A stretch of DNA of 64,000 nt, taken from contig NZ_LMUO01000019.1 in assembly GCF_009765905.1 (NCBI RefSeq), positions 1,098,292 to 1,162,291 on the forward strand, written 5' to 3'. Below are positions 23,769 to 32,933 of the stretch, in pieces. The position numbers and the translations under genes were made by a program. Each line of letters starts with the position of its first letter. Position 1 is the stretch's first letter. The notes under the pieces are model-generated. The model searched no databases and was not told the DNA's origin. It saw only the letters and a program-made list of their open reading frames with translations. This DNA is from Mucilaginibacter sp. L196 (GTDB lineage: Bacteria; Bacteroidota; Bacteroidia; Sphingobacteriales; Sphingobacteriaceae).

Positions 23769-26222
23769 ATGAATATAGCTTACCAGGGCGAACACCTTTT
23801 ACCGGGTCAATTGGGCCAATTTTTCATCGTTCTTGCATTCGGTTCTGCTCTTTTTTCCACAATCAGCTATTACTTTGCTACAACCAACACCAATAAGTTG
23901 GATACATCGTGGTTATACTTGGGCCGTATCGGTTACTTTTTAAACAGTGTATCCGTTATTGGTATTGGCGCTTGCTTATTCTATATCATCTATAGCAACC
24001 TGTTCGAGTACAATTACGCATGGGAGCACTCATCACGCACACTACCTGTTTACTACATCATTTCCAGCTTTTGGGAAGGGCAGGAAGGCAGTTTCTGGCT
24101 TTGGGGCTTTTGGCAGGCAGTTTTAGGCAATATCCTTATCTGGCGTGCTAAATCATGGGAAAAACCCGTGCTTACCGTTATCGCGTTATCACAAACACTA
24201 TTAGCATCTATGCTTTTAGGTGTCGAAATATTGGGCTCACGTATAGGCAGCTCACCATTTATCCTACTTCGCCAGGCAATGGAAGCGCCAATATTTAGTC
24301 GCCCGGAATACCTTTCATACGTTAAAGATGGTAACGGCTTAAACCCGCTGCTTCAAAACTATTGGATGGTGATCCACCCGCCAACGCTGTTCTTAGGTTT
24401 CGCATCCATGATCGTGCCTTTTGCTTACGCGGTTGCAGGTTTATGGCAAAAACGCTATAAAGAATGGGTTCAACCTGCTATATCATACGCCTTATTCGCG
24501 GTAATGGTATTGGGTACAGGTGTAATCATGGGTTCACTTTGGGCTTATGAATCATTAAACTTTGGCGGTTACTGGGCATGGGATCCAGTTGAAAATGCAG
24601 CCCTTATCCCATGGCTAACGTTAATAGGCGCTGTTCACGTCATGATCGTTTACAAAAATACCGGTCACGCCTATTTTACAGCTACTTTTTTAACGCTGAT
24701 AAGCTTTGTATTGGTACTATACGCATCGTTCCTAACCCGTAGCGGTATCCTGGGCGAAACCTCGGTACATGCTTTCACCGATTTGGGTATGTTTTGGCAC
24801 TTAGTGGTTGATGTGGTGGTATTTGCCATTATAGCGGCAACCTTGCTCATAATACGGTTTAAGGAAATGCCTATCAGCAAAAAAGAAGAAGATACATATT
24901 CCCGCGAATTCTGGATGTTTGTTGGCTCAGTATTCCTGGCTTTATCATGCCTGCAATTGGTGGTAGTAACCTCAATCCCGGTATGGAACGCCATCTTTAA
25001 AACAAACATCGCACCGCCATCAAACCCGGTTACTTTATACAATGTTTTCCAGGCTGGTTTTGCGGTTGTGGTAACCTTACTTACAGGTATTACACAGTTC
25101 TTAAAATACAAAAAGACAGATATTACCCGCTTTTTCATCAGCACCATACTTTATCTTGTTTTCGCCGCTGTAATTACCGGGGTAATTGTTTACCTAACCG
25201 GTGTTTACAAGCTTAAATTTGTTTTTATATTGGTGATGCTGGGTGCTATTTACTCTATTTTAGTAAATGGAAAAGTTTTGGCTGATGCATTCAAAGGAAA
25301 GATCAAACTAGCTGGTTCGGCAGTAGCGCATATTGGCTTTGGGCTGATCATGGTGGGTGCTTTAATATCAGCAGGTACAAGTAATGTAGTATCGCAAAAC
25401 ACAAGTGGTACGGATTACGGTGCCGATTTTGATAAAGCCAATAACTCCCGCGAAAACGTAATGTTATACAAAAACGTACCCATAAAAATGGGCGATTATA
25501 CCGTAACTTATGTGGGCGATTCCATTGCAGCACCAAATCACTATTTTAAGATTGATTATAAGCTTTTAGATGCAAACGGCAACATCAAAGAGGAATTCAT
25601 CTTAAAACCGAACTCGCAGTATAACAATAAAATGGGTTTGGTTTCATCGCCAGATACCAAGCACTATTTGTTTCATGATTTGTATACCCACATCAGCATG
25701 GCGCCACTTAACGTGATGCAGGCAGGTATGGATTTAGGTCACGATCAGGAAACTAACGATGACGACAACTACAATGCCCCAATCGCGCACGATATGGCAG
25801 TAGGAGATACTATTCAGTATAGGGATGGCTATATTATATTGGAAAAATTAAATAAAGATGCTCACGTACAAAATATACCGGTTACAGCTAACGATGTTGC
25901 CGTAGGCGCTGACTTAAAGGTAGTATCGCATGGTATTACTTACCAGGCCGAGCCGGTTTACATGGTAAAAAATGGTTCAGTATTTGATTTTGCCCGTAAG
26001 ATTGATGATGCAGGCTTAAAGCTGCGGTTAACCAAAATAATACCTGAGAAAAACAAATTCGAGATAATGGTTTATGACCAGCCCGAGGGGAAAAGGCCGT
26101 ATGTGGTTATGCGTGCTATTAACTTCCCGTTCATCAACTTCTTGTGGACTGGTACACTTATCATGATTATCGGCTTTTTACTATCAATTTTCAGAAGAAA
26201 TAAAGAGCTAAAAACGGTATAA
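23769..26222 (+). CDS. ccmF: Haem lyase CcmF
   Basis: An 817-residue polytopic inner-membrane protein that attaches haem from CcmE to the CxxCH cysteines of apocytochromes in the periplasm. The tryptophan-rich WWD-type motif is at 269-279 (WAWDPVENAAL), preceded by the conserved FWEGQEGSFWLWGFW stretch and flanked by histidines. A large periplasmic domain occupies about 545-780, and a final helix (FLWTGTLIMIIGFLLSIF) ends the protein. It follows ccmE by 10 bp. CcmH/CcmG-type redox partners are not in the window, in line with the reduced system suggested by the Cys-type CcmE. Confidence 0.93.
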   Translation: MNIAYQGEHLLPGQLGQFFIVLAFGSALFSTISYYFATTNTNKLDTSWLYLGRIGYFLNSVSVIGIGACLFYIIYSNLFEYNYAWEHSSRTLPVYYIISSFWEGQEGSFWLWGFWQAVLGNILIWRAKSWEKPVLTVIALSQTLLASMLLGVEILGSRIGSSPFILLRQAMEAPIFSRPEYLSYVKDGNGLNPLLQNYWMVIHPPTLFLGFASMIVPFAYAVAGLWQKRYKEWVQPAISYALFAVMVLGTGVIMGSLWAYESLNFGGYWAWDPVENAALIPWLTLIGAVHVMIVYKNTGHAYFTATFLTLISFVLVLYASFLTRSGILGETSVHAFTDLGMFWHLVVDVVVFAIIAATLLIIRFKEMPISKKEEDTYSREFWMFVGSVFLALSCLQLVVVTSIPVWNAIFKTNIAPPSNPVTLYNVFQAGFAVVVTLLTGITQFLKYKKTDITRFFISTILYLVFAAVITGVIVYLTGVYKLKFVFILVMLGAIYSILVNGKVLADAFKGKIKLAGSAVAHIGFGLIMVGALISAGTSNVVSQNTSGTDYGADFDKANNSRENVMLYKNVPIKMGDYTVTYVGDSIAAPNHYFKIDYKLLDANGNIKEEFILKPNSQYNNKMGLVSSPDTKHYLFHDLYTHISMAPLNVMQAGMDLGHDQETNDDDNYNAPIAHDMAVGDTIQYRDGYIILEKLNKDAHVQNIPVTANDVAVGADLKVVSHGITYQAEPVYMVKNGSVFDFARKIDDAGLKLRLTKIIPEKNKFEIMVYDQPEGKRPYVVMRAINFPFINFLWTGTLIMIIGFLLSIFRRNKELKTV

Positions 26223-26300
26223 GCCCTACCCAACCCCCCCTGGCAGGGAGGGCTTTAAATTAAAGTCTCCCCAACCGGGGGAGATTTAGAGGGGGCTTAC
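26223..26300. repeat. Intergenic CCCTCC/CTCCCC-type repeat
   Basis: Directly after the ccmF stop is a run of CCCAACCCCCCCTGG, GGGAGGGCTTTAAATT, CTCCCCAACCGGGGGAG and TTTAGAGGGGGCT. These C- and G-rich blocks can pair with one another and stand out from the surrounding composition. They resemble the short dispersed intergenic repeats common in Sphingobacteriaceae. Copy number cannot be judged from one window. Confidence 0.5.
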
Positions 26301-26311
26301 AATTGTAATAG

Positions 26312-26342
26312 TATTTTGACGTGATTTTTTCACGTCAAAATA
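26312..26342 (+). terminator. Terminator of ccmEF
   Basis: TATTTTGACGTGA (26312-26324) pairs perfectly with 26330-26342 around TTTTT. A T-rich stretch follows a few bases later. It lies 90 bp after the ccmF stop. Confidence 0.65.
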
Positions 26343-26384
26343 TTCCATTATATTTTTTTTGTTATCTTAGTTTCTCAAACCTCT

Positions 26385-26882
26385 ATGAAAATGCTTGTCT
26401 ACAAAAAAACAACAACAATCATCTGCTTATTAGCAGCAGTTACATTCGCAGCGCTTACATCGATGAGCTCTGATCATGATGAACATCATGGCCCTAAAAA
26501 TTTAAAAGTTCTTCCTAAAAATATCCCGCATGAAATGCTTCATAAAGTGATGGACGACTGGTCTGAAGCATTAGGCGTGCATTGTAATTTTTGCCATGCC
26601 GGCGGAGAGGGCGGTAAACTTGATTTTGCAAGCGATGCCAAGCCGGAAAAGAATATGGCCCGTGAAATGTATAAAATGACAGCCAAAATAAATACCAAAT
26701 ATTTTGAGGGTAAAAAGGATTCATTGAATATGGTAATAGGCGATATTAAATGCGTTACTTGCCACCACGGCAGCCCTCATCCGGATGAGGCGGCATTTGC
26801 ACCGGATATGAAAAATCACGGCCCGCAAATGATGCATCACGACGGTCCGCCGCCTGTTAAGCCTGATTCTACCGGCAAATAA
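26385..26882 (+). CDS. Di-haem c-type cytochrome (reaction-centre-cytochrome-like fold)
   Basis: A 165-residue exported protein with an N-terminal signal or anchor (TTIICLLAAVTFAALTS), a central region of 90 residues and two haem-binding motifs, C67-NFC-H71 and C123-VTC-H127. The arrangement (HKVMDDWSEALGVHCNFCH, then MAREMYKMTAKIN, then IKCVTCHHG) is that of the Bacteroidota family annotated as photosynthetic reaction-centre cytochrome c subunit-like, which has nothing to do with photosynthesis here. The tail is rich in His, Pro and Asp and may bind metal. Its haems would be loaded by the adjacent Ccm proteins. Confidence 0.82.
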   Translation: MKMLVYKKTTTIICLLAAVTFAALTSMSSDHDEHHGPKNLKVLPKNIPHEMLHKVMDDWSEALGVHCNFCHAGGEGGKLDFASDAKPEKNMAREMYKMTAKINTKYFEGKKDSLNMVIGDIKCVTCHHGSPHPDEAAFAPDMKNHGPQMMHHDGPPPVKPDSTGK

Positions 26883-26906
26883 TCCGGTAAATATATTTTA
26901 CTAATT

Positions 26907-26948
26907 ATAAAGCGGGATAATTTTTAATTAAAAATTATCCCGCTTTAT
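26907..26948. terminator. 42-bp perfect palindrome, terminator of the cytochrome gene
   Basis: The sequence is its own reverse complement over 42 bp, with core AAGCGGGATAATTTTTAA mirrored. It is followed by TTGTTTTTAAG. It starts 25 bp after the cytochrome stop codon. The rest of the gap to 27161 is AT-rich with no gene. Confidence 0.7.
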
Positions 26949-27161
26949 TGTTTTTAAGAAAATTCAATAAGCAAAGGAAATTTCAGCGTGCTCATAAGTT
27001 TAATATTAACCTATGGTGTTTTATTAACATTTTATTGCAGTTGTTGATAAATGCCTACCGGAAATTAGCTTAATTACAGTAATATTTGTTTTAGTTGATT
27101 TTATAATATTTTAGGCATATTAAATCACCTGGATATGTAAAAACGGCGCCGGAAAACCTGT

Positions 27162-27860
27162 ATGAATAAGTCCAAACTATTTTTCTTATTAGTAGTATTT
27201 TTATCAGTAGATAAATTTGTATGTGCCCAGCAAACTATCATGAATGATATTTCTGAGGATTACATTGCCAGGTTAGTAGCGCATGCCGAAGCAAACTATC
27301 CGCAGGTAAAATCAAACCAAAACAAAATAAACATAGCGCAGGGTAATATTGGTAAAGCCAAAGTATCCTACCTTGATGCTTTTACATTTTCATACATATA
27401 CCAACCCCAGGGGATAAACACACTTGGCAACGTATCTGGCACAACATCAAACTACAACTATTTTAACGGCATACAAGCAGGGATATTTTTTAACCTGGGT
27501 TCGTTTTTAGAAAAACCATATGCCGTAAAACAAGCAAAGCAAGAGCTTGAAATTGCCAATAATGATCAAAATCAATACTATTTAACCATAACCAGCGAGG
27601 TTAAAAAAAGATATTATACTTACCTGCAGGATATATCGATACTTAAACTTACCGCGCAGGCCTGTATTGATAATGAAAATGTTGCCAACGATGTAAAACA
27701 CAAGTTTCAAAAAGGCGAGGAAACGTTTGATAATTATACTAAAGCACAAAGTAGTTTAACCGCAAGTTATCAGGCCAAAATACAAGCTGAAACCGCTTTA
27801 TTAATAGCCAAAGCTGATCTGGAAGAATTGCTGGGCGATAAATTAGAAAACATTAGATAG
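27162..27860 (+). CDS. Short TolC-like outer-membrane protein of the polysaccharide locus
   Basis: A 232-residue protein with a signal peptide (ending VCAQ about 23) and two blocks of long helix joined by a beta-rich stretch: YIARLVAHAEANYPQVKSN, then SYIYQPQGINTLGN, then the heptad-like KQAKQELEIANNDQNQYYL. This matches one structural repeat of the TolC outer-membrane efflux family, which normally has two repeats in about 430 residues. The gene directly abuts the Wzc-like gene (stop TAG then ATG). Its half size and position suggest an export-channel subunit that could stand in for the missing Wza. That function is inferred. Confidence 0.65.
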   Translation: MNKSKLFFLLVVFLSVDKFVCAQQTIMNDISEDYIARLVAHAEANYPQVKSNQNKINIAQGNIGKAKVSYLDAFTFSYIYQPQGINTLGNVSGTTSNYNYFNGIQAGIFFNLGSFLEKPYAVKQAKQELEIANNDQNQYYLTITSEVKKRYYTYLQDISILKLTAQACIDNENVANDVKHKFQKGEETFDNYTKAQSSLTASYQAKIQAETALLIAKADLEELLGDKLENIR

Positions 27861-30038
27861 ATGGAGTTAGGTGATTTTTTCAAGGTTCTTTCCCGGCATA
27901 AACTTACGCTGATAATAGTTCCTATTATCGCTATTATTATTACCTACTTTCTTGTACGCAATCAGCCAAGTGTATATACATCGCAAACACAAATAGCAAC
28001 CGGGTTGGTTGATAAAACACAAGTAACCCTGGGCGATAATACTACGGCTGCTGAATCACAAGTTGCACAGGATTTCGATAACCTGATTGAAATTTTACGT
28101 TCAAAAAGAATCACTGAACAGGTATCATACCAGTTAATGATCCACGATTTAACAAGCCAGACACCTTTCAGGCCACCAAGTAAATTATTATTGCAACTTA
28201 ACCAGTCTGCACGCGAACATGCTTTGGCTGTTTATACCGATTATTATAACAGGAGAAAAGAACTCTCGCTATTCAATCCGGATCAGAACGGTTTGCACAG
28301 TTTACTACTCTCCATGAAATATGATGATGAGTCGTTGCTTAAAAACCTGAATATTTACAGGGCGCAAAGCAGTGATTTTATTGATATTGAATACAATGAT
28401 GACGATCCGCAATTAACCGCCTTTGTAGTAAATACACTGGCGCATGAATTTACCTCTTATTACAGTTTCATCGTAAAAGATAACCAGCACAAAGCGGTTA
28501 CTTTCCTGGGTAAATTAGTTGACGCCAAACGCGATACGCTTGATTCAAAAATTGGCCAGCTTAAAAATTATAAGATCCAAAACCGAATATTAAGTATTCC
28601 CGAGCAATCAAGGGCGCTTTATTCGCAATTAGCGGATTACGAAACACACCTTGAACAAGCTCAAAGAGACGCGATCTCAACCCAAGGGGCAATCAATAGT
28701 ATTGATAACCAATTTAAGCCTGGGCAACGTAAATACCTTGAAAGTTTACTGCAACCGGTAAACCAAAGCCTGGTAAGCACTACCGATCAGCTTAAAATAT
28801 TAAACGAAAGATATATCGAAAGCAATTTTGATACTATTTATAAAGTGCAGATCGATTCATTACAGCGTATTATTTCGGAAAGGATAAACCAATCTTCAGA
28901 TAAATATATTGTAAGCCCTTTAGCTACGCAGCAAAACCTTGTTCAGGAGCGGTTAACCCTTCAGGTTCAATATGAGCTTGCAAAAAACAGTATTGGCTCT
29001 ATTCAGCAGGCTTTAAACCGCCTCAATGCCCAGCTTGATGCCGTTGTGCCGCACGAAGCTATAGTACAGCAGGATGAAAGTGCTATTGACGTAGCGCAAA
29101 AGGAATATCTTGATATTTTAAACAAGTACAATCAAACCAGTTTGGATGCAAGCTATAGCGGCGACCAGTTAAAGCAGCTTGATACCGCAATGCCGGGTAT
29201 TATATCACCCTCAAAAAAAATGTTGCTGGTAATATTAAGCGGTATAATCAGTTTTATAGCTTGTGTAGTTATATTCTTCATACTGTATTTTATTGATGAT
29301 ACAGTTAAAACCCCCGAAGAACTTGCCAATAGAACAGTAGCCCCGGTACTTGGATACCTGAATCTATTGAGCACCTCAACAATTGATTTAAGGCAGGTGT
29401 GGAGCGATCCGCATCCCAACCTGGAAACTTACCAATTCAGAAATTTGCTACAGTCTGTAAGGTTTGAGGTTGATACCGAATTGGGCCCAAACAAAGTATT
29501 GTTAGTAAACAGCCTCGCCAACGGCGAAGGGAAAACATTTTTAGCTACCAACCTGGCCTATGCATATTCGCTGGTAAATAAAAAGGTTTTGCTTATTGAC
29601 GGTAATTTTCATCATCCCGGTATTACCCATTCAGTTAAGTCGAAATTATACATCGAGGATTATTTTAAAGGTACATTGCCTGATTTTAACGAGTATAACC
29701 TATCAAAAATAACCGTATTCAGCAACAAGGGTGGCGATGGTTCATTACTCGAAGTGAACGATGAGAAAACCATTCGCGAGAAATTTGAAAAACTAAAAAG
29801 CGTTTTTGATATCATCATTATTGAAGCATCTTCATTAAACACCTTAAACAAATCAAAAGAGTGGAATAAGTTTACTGATAAGATACTAACTATATTCGAG
29901 GCAGGTAAAAGGCTTCGCGATAATGAAATGAAGCACATAAACTATCTTAAAAGTTTAAATGGTAAATTCATGGGCTGGGTTTTAAATGTGGTAAACAAGC
30001 TTGATGCAGCTGATGAAGACCATACTAATGCCGCTTAA
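27861..30038 (+). CDS. Wzc/GumC-like polysaccharide co-polymerase with degenerate tyrosine-kinase domain
   Basis: A 725-residue inner-membrane protein. An N-terminal helix (about 17-32) begins a Wzz chain-length domain. A long periplasmic coiled-coil region (about 220-420) follows, then a second helix (LLVILSGIISFIACVVIFFIL) and a cytosolic P-loop domain. Walker A is ANGEGKTF (553-560) and Walker A' is VLLIDGNFHHP. The position of Walker B reads IIIIEASS, with Glu where Asp is expected, and the C-terminus has no tyrosine cluster. It should control polymer length and export, but its kinase activity is doubtful. It lies between the TolC-like and a GT2 gene. Confidence 0.85.
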   Translation: MELGDFFKVLSRHKLTLIIVPIIAIIITYFLVRNQPSVYTSQTQIATGLVDKTQVTLGDNTTAAESQVAQDFDNLIEILRSKRITEQVSYQLMIHDLTSQTPFRPPSKLLLQLNQSAREHALAVYTDYYNRRKELSLFNPDQNGLHSLLLSMKYDDESLLKNLNIYRAQSSDFIDIEYNDDDPQLTAFVVNTLAHEFTSYYSFIVKDNQHKAVTFLGKLVDAKRDTLDSKIGQLKNYKIQNRILSIPEQSRALYSQLADYETHLEQAQRDAISTQGAINSIDNQFKPGQRKYLESLLQPVNQSLVSTTDQLKILNERYIESNFDTIYKVQIDSLQRIISERINQSSDKYIVSPLATQQNLVQERLTLQVQYELAKNSIGSIQQALNRLNAQLDAVVPHEAIVQQDESAIDVAQKEYLDILNKYNQTSLDASYSGDQLKQLDTAMPGIISPSKKMLLVILSGIISFIACVVIFFILYFIDDTVKTPEELANRTVAPVLGYLNLLSTSTIDLRQVWSDPHPNLETYQFRNLLQSVRFEVDTELGPNKVLLVNSLANGEGKTFLATNLAYAYSLVNKKVLLIDGNFHHPGITHSVKSKLYIEDYFKGTLPDFNEYNLSKITVFSNKGGDGSLLEVNDEKTIREKFEKLKSVFDIIIIEASSLNTLNKSKEWNKFTDKILTIFEAGKRLRDNEMKHINYLKSLNGKFMGWVLNVVNKLDAADEDHTNAA

Positions 30039-30067
30039 TACTGGCTGATAATACGTAATAATTACAC

Positions 30068-31261
30068 ATGGCAATTATCTGGGCGATATGGATACTGTTA
30101 CAGGTTTTAGTCGGATACAATCTATATCTGCCTCTAATTCTTTTCACTTTTTATAGGCCATCAAAACAAATTCTCCCGCCATTAGCAGCCGAAAATGATT
30201 ACGCCATCATTGTTACCGCCTATGAACAGGTAGATTCAATACCTAATGTAATCGCATCTATATTAAAGCTTAGTTACACCAATTTTATAGTATACATTGT
30301 TGCTGATAAATGCGATGTATCCGGCTTAAGTTTTGATGATGAACGTGTAGTAATCCTTCGCCCGCCCGAAATACTGGCAAGCAACACCCGCTCGCATTTC
30401 TACGCGATACATAATTTCAAACGCCCTCATACCCGCTTAACCATTATTGATAGTGATAATTTGGTCGAACCTGAATATTTACACGAACTAGACAGGTACT
30501 TCAACACAGGTTTTTCAGCAGTCCAGGGTATCCGCGAAGCTAAAAACCTAAACACAACTTACGCCAGCCTTGATGCCGCCCGCGATATTTACTACCATTT
30601 TTATGATGGCAAAATTCTATTCGGGATTGGTTCATCAGCAACATTAGCAGGTTCAGGAATGGCATTTACTACCCAGCTCTATCGCGATTGCCTCGAAAGC
30701 AGGGATATAACCGGCGCTGGTTTTGATAAAGTTTTACAATCCATCATAGTTGGTCAAAATCTGCGCATAGCATTTACAGACAAGGCCATAGTTTACGACG
30801 AAAAAACCACCCATTCAGATCAGTTGGTTAAACAACGCTCACGCTGGATAAATACTTGGTTTAAGTATTTTAAATTCGGTTTTACACTGGTATTTAAGGG
30901 CATAACCAACTTTAGCCGCAACCAGTTTATATTTGGTTTTATACTGTTAAGGCCGCCATTATTTATATTTCTGATATTATCGGTAATATGTATGTTGGCT
31001 AACATATTTATAAGCATAACCGCGGTATTTATATGGTTGGTTGGGTTAATTGCGTTTGTACTTGGTTTTTATATCGCCTTAGCCAAATCCGATACCGACA
31101 AACGCATCTGGCAATCATTAATAAATATCCCTAAATTTATTTTTTACCAGGTACTGTCGCTGTTAAAGGTTAGGAAGGCAAACAAACATTCAGTAGCAAC
31201 CACACATTATTACAATACTGATTCTGTTGAAAATGATAAACTAAAGAGCGATGAGAGTTGA
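30068..31261 (+). CDS. Membrane-bound family 2 glycosyltransferase
   Basis: A 397-residue GT-A enzyme anchored by an N-terminal helix and three C-terminal helices. The nucleotide-sugar motifs are visible: IIVTAYEQVDSI, the metal-binding TIIDSDN (DxD), GAGFDKVLQ (catalytic-base region) and the QxxRW-type QRSRW. It resembles processive beta-glycosyltransferases that build a polymer backbone or add sugars on undecaprenyl carriers. Donor and acceptor are unknown. It lies 29 bp after the co-polymerase and overlaps the next small gene by 11 bp. Confidence 0.82.
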   Translation: MAIIWAIWILLQVLVGYNLYLPLILFTFYRPSKQILPPLAAENDYAIIVTAYEQVDSIPNVIASILKLSYTNFIVYIVADKCDVSGLSFDDERVVILRPPEILASNTRSHFYAIHNFKRPHTRLTIIDSDNLVEPEYLHELDRYFNTGFSAVQGIREAKNLNTTYASLDAARDIYYHFYDGKILFGIGSSATLAGSGMAFTTQLYRDCLESRDITGAGFDKVLQSIIVGQNLRIAFTDKAIVYDEKTTHSDQLVKQRSRWINTWFKYFKFGFTLVFKGITNFSRNQFIFGFILLRPPLFIFLILSVICMLANIFISITAVFIWLVGLIAFVLGFYIALAKSDTDKRIWQSLINIPKFIFYQVLSLLKVRKANKHSVATTHYYNTDSVENDKLKSDES

Positions 31262-31415
31262 GCCAGCCAAGAAAATAAGGGAAGCTTTAGAATTATCACC
31301 CGAAGAAAAAAAAGCAATTCTACAAGCCAAAATCAATCGTGTAACCAGGGTTATAGCCATTATAATTGCCTTCATAAGCACGTTTATATTTTTCTTTAAA
31401 ATATTATACTTTTAA
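31251..31415 (+). CDS. 54-residue single-helix membrane protein
   Basis: ATG at 31251 opens a 54-codon frame (MRVEPAKKIREALELSPEEKK at the start) ending with TAA at 31413-31415. The last 22 residues (VIAIIIAFISTFIFFFKIL) form one membrane helix; the first 30 are charged and helical. It overlaps the upstream glycosyltransferase gene by 11 bp and shares one base with the polymerase ATG (TAATG), the same coupling used elsewhere in the window. That geometry argues it is a real gene. Family not recognised; it could be a small accessory of the Wzy-like polymerase. Confidence 0.6.
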   Translation: MRVEPAKKIREALELSPEEKKAILQAKINRVTRVIAIIIAFISTFIFFFKILYF

Positions 31416-32929
31416 TGGAAAATACTAAACCAATACCGCATTACAAATCAAACAAAAGATTTTCGCAAACATTTAAGCGGGTTTTTTTTGTTGAAAAACT
31501 ATACAATACCACCGGTTTCATCCTGTTATCAGCTCTGGCAATACTAATTGCTGTGGGTACCGCTTATGCTGGTATTGTATTTGGCGTACTGCTCATAATG
31601 GGTATTGTTGCATTACCCTTGTTATATGCCATAATAGCCTATCCCAAATTCGGAATTATCGTATTGCTCATTATGTCGTATACGCTGTTCGTGCTCACAC
31701 AATTTGGTTTGGATGGGCCTATAGGTACATTAATGGATGGTTTACAGGTATTATTGGTACTCGGCATGTTTATCCAAATGAAAAAGGATAAGAACTGGGC
31801 CATATTCAAAAGCCCTATAACTTGGGTATCCTTATTATGGCTCGGCTATAATTTAATTGAACTACTTAACCCGAATGCAGGTTCAAATATGGCGTGGCTT
31901 TATACGGTAAGGCCGGTAGCAATTACCACGTTAACTTATTTTGTGTTCATGTACAACATCAACTCTGTTAAATACATCAGGCTTATATTAAAAATATGGC
32001 TGTTTTTAACATGTATTGGTGCCGCATACGCATTTAAACAGGAATACATAGGTTTTAACGCTCATGAGCAGTCCTATCTGGCCATGCCCGGCATAGCCGA
32101 TCTTTTACTTATTAACGGGCATTGGCGTAAATTTTCCATTTTTTCTGATCCCGTTGCTTTTGCTTATAACATGGTGATGCCGAGTATCTTTTGCATCTGT
32201 ATGTTAACGCTGGAAATTAAACGCTGGAAAAAAATAGTACTTGGTTGCCTTATCGGCTTTTTTTTAGATGCCATGCTATTCTCGGGTACGCGTGGTGCTA
32301 ACGTATTAATACCGGCAGCCCTGGGTTTATTTGTTGTGCTTAAATTTAACCGCAGAATTTTAATAGCTACCATATTAGCGGCTATATTCCTTGCTTTTTT
32401 AATTATGGTACCAACATCAAACCCTAACTTATATCGCTTTCAAACGGCTTTTAAGCCCAGTAATGATGATTCATATAACCTTCGAAAAAGAAACCAGAAA
32501 AGGATACAACCCTACATTGTGTCTCACATAATGGGTGGGGGATTAGGGTCAACAGGCGAGTGGGGTGAACGTTTTACACCAGAGTCGTATCTTGCTCACT
32601 TTCCACCTGATAGTGGTTATATTCGTGTCGCGGTAGAAGATGGTTGGGCAGGGTTGCTTATCTTCTGCGCTTTCATGTTCGTTATTATGAAAACGGGCAT
32701 AAATAATTACTATTTAATTGAGGATAAGGAACTCAAAACCTATTGCCTCGCCATGACTCTGATTATTTTTGCCTATAACCTCGCGAATTTCCCACAGGAG
32801 GCACTTGTGCAATTTCCATCCAGCATTTTATTTTACCTGGAAGCTGCTTTAATAAATATAACGCTTAGATTAGATATAGCACAAAGAGCAGAAAGGGACA
32901 GACTAATGATGGCTCCAAATATTATATAA
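31415..32929 (+). CDS. O-antigen ligase/polymerase-like (Wzy) membrane protein
   Basis: A 504-residue protein with about 11 membrane helices and one large periplasmic loop (about 345-405) containing GGGLGSTGEWG and the DSGYIRVAVEDGWAGLL segment. This is the layout of Wzy polymerases and WaaL ligases, which join lipid-linked repeat units in the periplasm. It also has the FSIFSDPVAFAYNM and SGTRGANV segments typical of Bacteroidota members. Next to Wzc-like and Wzx-like genes, polymerase is the best reading. Start couples to the preceding 54-residue gene. Confidence 0.82.
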   Translation: MENTKPIPHYKSNKRFSQTFKRVFFVEKLYNTTGFILLSALAILIAVGTAYAGIVFGVLLIMGIVALPLLYAIIAYPKFGIIVLLIMSYTLFVLTQFGLDGPIGTLMDGLQVLLVLGMFIQMKKDKNWAIFKSPITWVSLLWLGYNLIELLNPNAGSNMAWLYTVRPVAITTLTYFVFMYNINSVKYIRLILKIWLFLTCIGAAYAFKQEYIGFNAHEQSYLAMPGIADLLLINGHWRKFSIFSDPVAFAYNMVMPSIFCICMLTLEIKRWKKIVLGCLIGFFLDAMLFSGTRGANVLIPAALGLFVVLKFNRRILIATILAAIFLAFLIMVPTSNPNLYRFQTAFKPSNDDSYNLRKRNQKRIQPYIVSHIMGGGLGSTGEWGERFTPESYLAHFPPDSGYIRVAVEDGWAGLLIFCAFMFVIMKTGINNYYLIEDKELKTYCLAMTLIIFAYNLANFPQEALVQFPSSILFYLEAALINITLRLDIAQRAERDRLMMAPNII

Positions 32930-32933
32930 CGCA

